64,000 nt of DNA. It comes from Watersipora subatra (taxonomy: Eukaryota > Bryozoa > Gymnolaemata > Cheilostomatida > Watersiporidae). Each line of letters begins with the position of its first letter. Position 1 is the first letter of the stretch. The DNA lies in assembly GCF_963576615.1 (NCBI RefSeq), contig NC_088716.1, positions 63,104,728 to 63,168,727 of the forward strand, in the 5' to 3' direction. This document shows positions 55,646 to 64,000 of the stretch, piece by piece. The translations under genes and the position numbers were made by a program. The notes under the pieces are model-generated. The model made no database searches. It was not told the DNA's origin and worked only from the letters and a program-made list of their open reading frames with translations.

Positions 55646-56850
55646 TTGATGGCCAAATGGGAGAGTTTTGGAATGAACTCAATTAAATGTACAATCAAGT
55701 AATACTTCAACAGAAAACAACTCCAAATTTATTAAAGCGTGCCATATGAACAAGCTCTTTCACCGTTTATTTGGAATGGTAAAGTAGGGGACACAACTAG
55801 ATCATTCCTAAACTATTGCTTGCTCTCAATTATTTGTCTCATCGTAACCTTTTCTTCGCCAAATTTCTGGTATATTCCTTAATTATTCTTCAAGTACTTG
55901 GAGTTATCTTTCCTACAACATGTTATCTTTGCATCTGTAGGAACTTGCAATGCTATGTTTAAGTTTGTGCTGTTTTTTACAAGTTTTTAAGCTTTTGGTG
56001 TTTTGGATTTATCCCAAAACTTCACTACATTTTAACAGATAATGTAACATTTATGTTCTGATAATATGTCAATTTCCTATCAATAGGTTGGTTTGATGTT
56101 CGTCTCATATTAATAGGTTAAGTTAACTTGTTCTGATGCTTATACATTTCTATATTTTCTACGTTTTAGTGCCATTTAATAAAAATTTCCCAATTTTAGA
56201 TTTTCTTTCAAATAATTATAACTAAAAGTTTCAACAGTTGATTTAGCAAAAAGAAAAAGCTTCCCGATTGTCAAACTTTTAATTTTTGAAACTCCATGAT
56301 CAGTTGCCATAAAAGTAGATTACAACTTGGCCTGTTATAAACCTACTTCAGTCTATCCTTTGTATGAGCTGTAGTCATGTTTCAAGGTATAAGTGCTATT
56401 AGTTGTATATTAATATTATTATTTCTATAGAAGTCAACATCTATTTATTATACGTGTTCCCATTTATAATAGTCATTATAACTGACGACAGCATTCTATC
56501 ATCAACATTAGAGGCTGTTAGAGTTCTGTAAATATTGATACTGTTCTTTTGAATGAATAGAAATTTTCACCATAGTATTATTGGTATATATGTGCATGAT
56601 AATCATGAAACTCTAGCTATTGATACTGTCTCAAATATTTTAGAAAATATTATAGTTTATTAATTTATTACTTTTTATAATTAACCAAGCGAGTAAGATT
56701 ATCATCCCATAACAACACCATATATAATAGTGAACTGTGTTTATTAAAGAATACTCGCATAAACAAGAGACCATAGTTCATGTAAACCTTATCAGAACTT
56801 CCAGTTTGTGATGGAAATAAATTATGTGCTAAATTTGAATGCATTTTGGG
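55646..56850. other. gene-poor AT-rich stretch
   Basis: No supported exon, RNA gene or array. Confidence 0.5.
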
Positions 56851-56856
56851 TGCTCA

Positions 56857-57935
56857 CAGTTGTAGCAATAGATACTACTGTACTCTCAGTTGTAGCAATA
56901 TATACTACTGTACTCTCAGATGTAGCAATAGATGCTACTGTGCTCTCAGATGTAGCAATAGATGCTACTGTGCTCTCAGTAATAGCAATAGATACTACTG
57001 TGCCGTCAGTAGTATCTATTGCTGCTACTGAGAGTACAGTAGTATCTATTGCTACTACTGTGCTCTCAGTAATAGCAATAGATACTACTGTGCCCTCAGT
57101 AGTATCTATTGCTGCTACTGAGAGCACAGTAGTAGCAATAGATACTACTGTACTCTCAGTTGTAGCAATAGATGCTACTGTGCTCTCAGTAATAGCAATA
57201 GATACTACTGTGCCCTCAGTAGTATCTATTGCTACTACTGAGAGCACAGTAGTAGCAATAGATACTACTGTACTTTCAGTAGTAACAATAGATACTACTG
57301 TGCTCTCAGTAATAGCAATAGATACTACTGTACTCTCAGTAGTAGCAATATATACTACTATGCTCTCAGTAATAGCAATAGATACTACTGTACTCTCAGT
57401 AGTAGCAATAGATACTACTGTGCTCTCAGTAATAGCAATAGATACTACTGTACTCTCAGTAGTAGCAATATATACTACTATGCTCTCAGTAATAGCAATA
57501 GATACTACTGTACTCTCAGTAGTAGCAATATATACTACTATGCTCTCAGTAGTAGCAATATATACTACTATGCTCTCAGTAGTAGCAATAGATACTACTA
57601 TGCTCTCAGTAGTAGCAATAGATACTACTGTGCTCTCAGTAATAGCAATAGATACTACTGTACTCTCAGTAGTAACAATATATACTACTATGCTTTCAGT
57701 AGTAGCAATATATACTACTATGCTCTCAGTAGCAGCAATAGATACTACTGTACTCTCAGTAGTAGCAATAGATATTACTGTGCTTTCAGTAGTAGCAATA
57801 GATACTGCTGTGCTCTCAGTAATAGCAATAGATACTACTATGCTCCCAGTAGTAGCAATAGATACTGCTGTGCTTTCAGTAGTAGCAATAGATACTACTG
57901 TACTTTCAGTAGTAACAATATATACTACTATGCTA
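56857..57935. repeat. 30-bp minisatellite of hairpin-forming units, some inverted
   Basis: About 36 copies of a unit built on AGTAGTAGCAATAGATACTACT, whose ends AGTAGTA and TACTACT are complementary. At about 57007-57045, 57097-57132 and 57217-57246 units occur in reverse orientation (GTAGTATCTATTGCTGCTAC). The 386-codon plus-strand frame is due to the 30-bp period and absence of stops; it is not taken as a protein. Confidence 0.96.
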
Positions 57936-58034
57936 GGGGAGCTTCATTTAGAGTTTTATTTAATTTAAAAGGGAAAGATATAGTGCAACAAAACCTTATC
58001 TTGCCACATAAAAGTTCTTTGTATAGACATGTCA

Positions 58035-58460
58035 TCATAAAAACTACTGTGTACAAGTGTCATCACGAAGACTACCATATGCTGGTGTCATCAGGACTAC
58101 CATTTAAGAGGTGTATACAGAGTGCAACAAAACTTTATCTTGCCATATAAGAAATCTGTTTAGACACATGTCATCTTGAAGACTGCCATTTACGAGTGTC
58201 ATCATGAAGACTATCATGTGCAGGTGTCATCATGAGGACTACCATGTGCAGGTGTCATCAGGAAGACTGCTATTTACAGGTGTCATCATGAAGGCTACCA
58301 TGTACAAGTGTCATCATGAAGACTACTGTGTGCAGGTGTCATCAGGAAGATTACCATTTACCGGTGTCATCATGAAGAGTACCATGTGCAGGTGTCATCA
58401 TGAAGACTACCGTGTGCAGGTGTCATCAGGAATACTGCAATGTACAAGTGTTGCAGCAGA
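58035..58460. repeat. ~28-bp degenerate tandem repeat
   Basis: About 14 copies of a unit containing GTGTCATCATGAAGACTACC, with variation in the middle. Confidence 0.88.
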
Positions 58461-59424
58461 GCCGTCATCGTTGTGATCTTTTGGAAGCTAAACATTATTA
58501 AATAAAATGTGGATAATACAGAAAGTATCATTTTATTAAAACATTAAAACATCATAGTAATGATAAAATACAGCAAATGTATCTCTAGTGTAATACGTGA
58601 CTCAAACTAAAAAAGAAGCAACTATGTTTGTTTATCAATAATAAAATTACAAGCAAAGATTCACACGAGTCAAAGGTAACAAGTATAGAGATATTTGCTA
58701 CAACATGCTTGACTCTATGCAATGACACCTCTCAGTAACTATATATTGCTAGTTTATATTGCCAGTATAGACGAGTATATCAGCTATACCAACACATGTA
58801 GCATCATACATTCATAGGTGGTCCTCTGTTGGAAATTTTTATAACAAAAGATAGATTTCTATTTGTATGTAAAGGAATCCAATGAGAAAGAATTGCTTTA
58901 CAGTTTTTATGATTGAAATTGGTTGCTTATCGATACTCTCTATAGAACAGCAAGGTTGTACAATATTAACAATAATAATTATAGTTATGTGTAACAAAAC
59001 AAACCTCCTCTCCTACATTGAATGTCTCTGACATACTCTCTGCTCTACCTTGGGTCAATGGGAATGCAAGGTTTTCTAATTATTTTCAAATGAAAATAAA
59101 AACCCATGATTAGCTAAATGGCTCTTATGGGCATAACTCTATAAGCCTCACATGGCAAGTGTTTCTCTAATGCTCGTGGCCTCGCCGAGTTGTGTAGCTC
59201 TGTGGGGCTGAAATACTCTGCTGTATTTAGGTGCTTGGGCGTGCAAGAAGGAGTCGGAGATGTATCGTATATTGCGAGAAGTAGTTCTGTAAAAGAATGC
59301 AGCTGGCATTATTTCTTCTCCATACTAACACATCTACTAAAAAAGCAAAGTTCTACTCTTATTTTTACTCAAGTACATCTACATCTTCTGAACACTTACA
59401 TATATCTTGCTACTTAGGGTGTTT
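58461..59424. other. gene-poor stretch
   Basis: No supported exon, RNA gene or array. Confidence 0.5.
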
Positions 59425-60172
59425 CAGGTATGAGTATGTAGTACTTATGTTAAGGGTATGTATAGGAGGTATGAGTATGTAGTACTCATGTAAGGGGTAC
59501 ACATAGGGTGTATGAGTATGTAGTACTCATGTAAGGGGTATGTATAGGGAGTATGAGTATGTAGTACTCATATAAGGGGTACACATAGGGAGTATGAGTA
59601 TGTAGTACTCATGTAAGGGGTACACATAGGGAGTATGAGTATGTAGTACTCATGTAAGGGGTACGCATAGGGGGTATGAGTATGTAGTACTCATGTAAGG
59701 GGTACGCATAGGGAGTATGAGTATGTAGTACTCATGTAAGGGGTACGCATAGGGGGTATGAGTATGTAGTACTCATGTAAGGGGTATCCATAGGGAGTAT
59801 GAGTATGTAGTACTCATGTAAGGGGTACACATAGGGAGTATGAGTATGTAGTACTCATGTAAGGGGTACGCATAGGGGGTATGAGTATGTAGTACTCATG
59901 TAAGGGGTACGCATAGGGAGTATGAGTATGTAGTACTCATGTAAGGGGTACGCATAGGGGGTATGAGTATGTAGTACTCATGTAAGGGGTATCCATAGGG
60001 AGTATGAGTATGTAGTACTCATGTAAGGGGTACACATAGGGAGTATGAGTATGTAGAACTCATGTAAGGGGTACACATAGGGGGTATGAGTATGTAGTAC
60101 TTATGTAAGGGGTATCCATAGGGAGTATGAGTATGTAGTACTCATGTAAGGGGTACGCATAGGGGGTACGTG
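59425..60172. repeat. 41-bp minisatellite with a hairpin motif
   Basis: About 18 copies of a unit containing TGAGTATGTAGTACTCATGT. Each unit holds the inverted pair TGAGTA...TACTCA. Variants (TACACATAGGGA, TACGCATAGGGG, TATCCATAGGGA) recur in the same order twice, indicating a block duplication of about six units. Confidence 0.96.
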
Positions 60173-60736
60173 CTGAAGATATGTATAGTCAGCATGTGAA
60201 GACAAATGCTCATGAGCTGTTTGAATATCAATTGTCCACCACTTGACTTACAATTGTAAAAAAGTACAATACCTTTATGTTGATTGTGGTGAATGAGGAC
60301 ACATAATAACTAAGCCAGGTAGGGCCAGCATGCAGGGCTTACATGCCCACACAACCAAGCCTTCAGTCACACCCAAGTAAAACACTAATCTAACTATATA
60401 ACATAAAATAGTTATATACAACATATATGTTGTACATAACTATTTGATTATTTATATGAAAAATCTATAATTATATCATAATAGTATATGATTATATAAT
60501 CATCATACAAATATATAATAACCAAATATTATTATATTATACAAACAATTATATTGGTCAGAGTTATATCAAACATATATGTTGTGTATAACTACACAAC
60601 ATATATATATATATTGCATGTTTATTTCCTGCTCTCAAACTTGAACAGTACAATTTAATGTGTATGTCAGATAGGGAGCCAATATTACTTATGAGAGCTA
60701 TGAATGAGAAGATACCAGAAAAAGCAAAGCTTTGCC
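60173..60736. other. 3' flank of the minus-strand gene at 60.7-63.8 kb
   Basis: AT-rich with an imperfect palindromic run (ATATATGTTGTACATAACTA and complements) at 60400-60620. On the minus strand it would be the 3' untranslated region of the neighbouring gene. Confidence 0.45.
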
Positions 60737-63700
60737 TCACCCGTAAGGACTGTATCCTCGAGTGGCTTCCCTCTGGGAAAACATGGGTTCATCTCCATGG
60801 TAGCTTGATGGATGGTACGGTACTTCCTGGTTAGGACTTATGGCATAGTTAGACCTGTTCGGGTCACTAGGTGCATAAGTATGGCTATATCTCTCTGAGG
60901 AAGGGCCCTGTGGCATCCTGTACTCAGGCTCCTTGGGTATTGTGAAGGAGTCATAGTAATTGGCATGGTTAGGGAGCTGCGACGAGAAAGGGTACAATCT
61001 AGACTCTTTCGTTGGAAGATCAGACGTGAAATTGCAGTCGCAGCGAACTTAGCTAAGGGTGCAACGGGTGGGCTAGGTGCTAACTTGAAAAGATAAATCA
61101 CTCCGTTCCATTTTCTCTTCTGGTTGACTAAGCCATATGACAACTCTAGTTCGTTACCTCAATGCCTATCTAGAAGGAGAACGCCACTTGTTTTGAATAA
61201 TCGATCATCCCAAAAAGTCCAAAGTATGTGTTTAACTTTTCCAGTATATTCTAAAAATCAGTCACTGCGTTCTTTACAGATTCTTATAGAAAAATTTGAG
61301 GTTGAAGCAATCAAGAAACACCTGCATAAACTGGCAGAGAGGTAAAGTAGTTCAAAGGATATTTGTATAAACAATGAAGAGAATTCTTTATAAACGCTGT
61401 TTTTGGATTCGATGAAAAATAAAAGAAAAACATAGTTGAAAGCTCAAGTCATCTCATTATGAAATCAATTAGTCTTTTCTATCCATAGTTTCTGTCTGTA
61501 TTCACCTAGAAAGACCTAAATACCACTGACCTCTTGATAAACATTAGAGTTCTCTTGATGTAAGAACACAGGAGTGCCAGGAGCAATACGGCTAGTTCCA
61601 GATTGACTGAGAGAATCTTCAAAATCCTCTTCACTCTCTTGTTCTGAGTGGCAGCATCGACAGCAGAGGCAGCAGCTGGCATAAACAAAAAATGGGGTGT
61701 GAATTCCAGAAACTGAGGAGATAGTTGAGGTACCTTGTATAACATGATCTTTACTGGGAGCTGAGATAGTTGAGGTCCTTGTTTAACATGATATTTACTG
61801 GGAGCTGAGATAGTTAAGGTACCTTGTTTAACATGATATTTACTGGGAGCTGAGATAGTTAAGGTACCTTGTTTAACATGATATTTATTGGGAACTGAGA
61901 TAGCTATAGCAATATTGCACTCGCATTGCACTCGCATAGATCTATCAATTGATACCTTGATTTAGCTGACTTCTTCGTTGAAATGTCTGAAACTGAGCGA
62001 ACATCTGTCTTTGAAGTTTTTGACTTTTCTAAGCAGAGACAGCACTGCAGACAGCTGAAGCAGCAGCAAAGATACTAAAATAAGAATGAGAAGAGGAAAA
62101 TTAGATTACAGCAAATGCTACGCTGAACTCATGCAATGATCAGATTACACATTTATTATTTGTAATTGCTTTCCCTTTGAGGTTATTCATTCATGTGCAG
62201 TCTTATTGATTCGATTTTGTTCACGTCTAATCTATAAAGAGTTAAAAATACTAGTTATAAAAGCTGCTATGTAGCATGTAATAGAAAAAGCGTAAATAGC
62301 GAAAAGCGAAAAAGCGTAACAGAGATAAATGCAGTGAAGGTAGCTATTATACGCAATATATATAAAACTTAAACACACAAATCTACTTCATTTAGAAATA
62401 TCCTTCCGATGTTAAAACTGTCATACGTTGGATCAAATACTGTCACAAAATTTCAGAGTAACCTTTTTAGTTTCCACACCTCAACAGACAATGATAATTC
62501 TGTGATGAAAAAAGATACAAAACAGCAGATAATAAAGATGTAATCAATAAATGGATAGTTTTATTTTAACTTCAAGACTGACAAAAGAAGGTTTGACATT
62601 GGTAGAGGAGTCAGATAATACATACTGTATGTAGAGGCGGTGATACAGGAGTCAGACAATACATACTGTATGTAGAGGCGGTGGTACAGGAGACAGACAA
62701 TACATACTGTAGGGAGAGATGGTGATACAGGAGTCAGACAATACATACTGTAGAGGGAGATGGTGATACAGGAGTCAGACAATACATACTGTAGAGAGAG
62801 GTGGTAATACAGAAGTCAGACAATACATACTGTAGAGAGAGATGGTGATACAGGAGTCAGACAATACATACTGTAGAGAGAGATGGTGATACAGGATTCA
62901 GACAATACATACTGTAGAGAGAGGTGGTGATACAGGAGTCAGACAGTACATACTGTAGAGAGAGGTGGTGATACAGGAGTCAGACAATACATACTGTAGA
63001 TAGAGATGGTGATACAGGAGTCATACAATACATACTGTAGAGAGAGGTGGTGATAGAGGAGTCAGACAATACATACTGTAGAGAGAGGTGGTGATACAGG
63101 AGTCAGACAATACATACTGTAGAGAGAGGTGGTGATACAGGAGTCAGGCAATACATACTGTAGAGAGAGGTGATAATACAGAAGTCAGACAATACATACT
63201 GCAGAGAGAGGTGGTGATAGAGGAGTCAGACAATACATTCTGTATGTAGAGGTGGTGATACAGGAGTCAGACAATACATACTGTAGAGAGAGGTGGTGAT
63301 ACAGGAGTCAGGCAATACATACTGTAGAGAGAGGTGATAATACAGAAGTCAGACAATACATACTGCAGAGAGAGGTGGTGATAGAGGAGTCAGACAATAC
63401 ATTCTGTATGTAGAGGTGGTGATACAGGAGTCAGACAATACATACTGTAGAAAAAGGTGGTAATACAGGAGTCAGACAATACATACTGTAGAGAGAGGTG
63501 TTGATAGAGAAGTCAGACAGTACATACTGTAGATAGAGGTGGTAATAGAGGCATGAAGAATAATTTATGCCAACTTGTACTATGTAGTCTATAAATTAAC
63601 TTGATTTTTATATTTTTCATATGTTGTGTTCTTGATTGCTTATTTTTAAATGTAACCTTCTGCATCGGAATTTTCACTTTAGACTTTCTTATCATCAGAT

Positions 63701-63788
63701 CCCTTTCACTTTTTCAAGAAACTTAATGTCATGTTGGAACTTACTCTGGCTGTGGAGTCAAATCTTTGCTTAATTTGTTCATTGCATG
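60737..63788 (-). CDS. C-terminal tail of a membrane protein, possibly a GPCR (partial)
   Basis: Four exons in consistent phase: 63745-63788, 61956-62074, 61531-61675 and 60737-60976 (ends TGA). The first has an ideal branch point and acceptor (TACTAACTTTCCAG). The 181 residues read CNEQIKQRFDSTAR, then YLCCCFSCLQCCLCL, a Ser/Lys-rich linker and a second cluster SCCLCCRCC. After those come an acidic Ser stretch (EQESEEDFEDSLSQ) and a Tyr/Pro/Ser-rich end closing RGYSPYG. N-E-Q-I-K-x-R-F followed by a Cys cluster resembles helix 8 and the palmitoylation site after NPxxY in class A receptors, but the seven-helix part is not in the window, so this is a guess. The stop overlaps a donor-like GG|GTGAGG, so the last exon might instead be spliced further. 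Confidence 0.5.
61727..61890. repeat. 43-bp tandem repeat (x4) in an intron
   Basis: Copies of a unit containing TTTAACATGATATTTACTGG, between the exons at 61531 and 61956. On the minus strand each has ACAAG|GTACCT, similar to the nearby exon donor TCAAG|GTATCA, so a donor origin is possible but weak. Confidence 0.9.
62598..63545. repeat. 41-bp minisatellite in an intron
   Basis: About 23 copies of a unit containing GGAGTCAGACAATACATACT, between exons 63745 and 61956. A block at about 63130-63270 recurs at 63310-63440, indicating a duplication of about four units. Confidence 0.96.
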
Positions 63789-64000
63789 CTGGAAAGTTAG
63801 TACGTTGAAGGAATCATAAGGCGAGGATAGACAATAGAGTTAATACAGATAGAGGCGTTGAATGGAAAGAAACAATATAAATGAATACTGTGAAAATAAG
63901 TAGGATGTTCATGTGTGTGACGCAGGTGTCTATTATGACAAAATAAACTAACGCATTTAGCGCTTATGACAAAGTTACCCAAATTGATTCTTCCCATCAA
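63789..64000. other. right edge of the window
   Basis: Expected to be intron or upstream exon of the minus-strand gene. A minus-strand open frame runs off the edge but has no recognisable content. Confidence 0.3.

Noticed and set aside
56808..57968. 386-codon plus-strand frame of Leu/Ser/Val/Ala repeats
   Set aside because: Follows from a 30-bp minisatellite; contains inverted units and the opposite strand is also open. No flanking coding sequence.
60838..61143. 101-codon minus-strand frame at 61 kb
   Set aside because: It is the alternative frame of the last tail exon; only the frame starting at the acceptor at 60976 is in phase with the preceding exon.
1..63545. CRISPR arrays
   Set aside because: All repeats are directly adjoining tandem units without unique spacers, in a eukaryotic context.

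Overview
The window is nuclear DNA of an animal. It is AT-rich, its genes have GT-AG introns, and it carries two families typical of animals: an ASXL Polycomb-type chromatin protein and an anoctamin (TMEM16) channel/scramblase. Inverted-repeat DNA transposons and a very large load of minisatellites suggest a marine invertebrate, perhaps a lophotrochozoan. The sequence alone does not settle the phylum. No bacterial, plastid or mitochondrial features and no CRISPR array were seen.

Layout. 1-913 is a 25-bp minisatellite running in from the left edge. 2457-4487 (+) is an intronless ASXL-like gene. Tail to tail with it, 4905-23843 (-) is a complete ANO7-like anoctamin gene, rebuilt here as 18 coding exons (866 codons). 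Every junction keeps phase and all six calcium-site residues are present. A further 5' coding exon (25393-25426) and an untranslated microexon (26403-26423) may belong to it. Its introns hold a TTAA-flanked transposon, a fold-back element, perfect palindromes, many tandem arrays and possibly a small nested gene (16013-17175). 26.4-37 kb is gene-poor: a possible isolated exon at 29403, the 3' end of an unrecognised plus-strand gene (34793-35248), a pogo-like element with a tRNA-like segment, and an inverted-repeat element of about 840 bp. 37.3-46.4 kb is mostly tandem repeats plus a second copy of the pogo-like element. 46637-50783 (-) holds the first two exons of an unrecognised gene, with a 1.5-kb pogo-type element in its intron. 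51.5-60.2 kb is again tandem repeats. 60737-63788 (-) encodes the cysteine-rich tail of an unrecognised membrane protein, possibly a G-protein-coupled receptor.

About 14 kb (roughly 22%) of the window is tandem array. The most unusual signal is that several arrays are built out of splice sites. Four of the 17 introns between the 18 anoctamin exons have a splice junction reiterated in tandem: donor x5 in intron 3, acceptor x4 in intron 4, donor x3 in intron 6, donor x30 in intron 10. Two further arrays (51.56-51.81 kb minus, 55.09-55.64 kb plus) repeat a donor consensus. In intron 10 the repeat is 27 bp, so use of the next two donors would add exactly 9 or 18 residues in frame.
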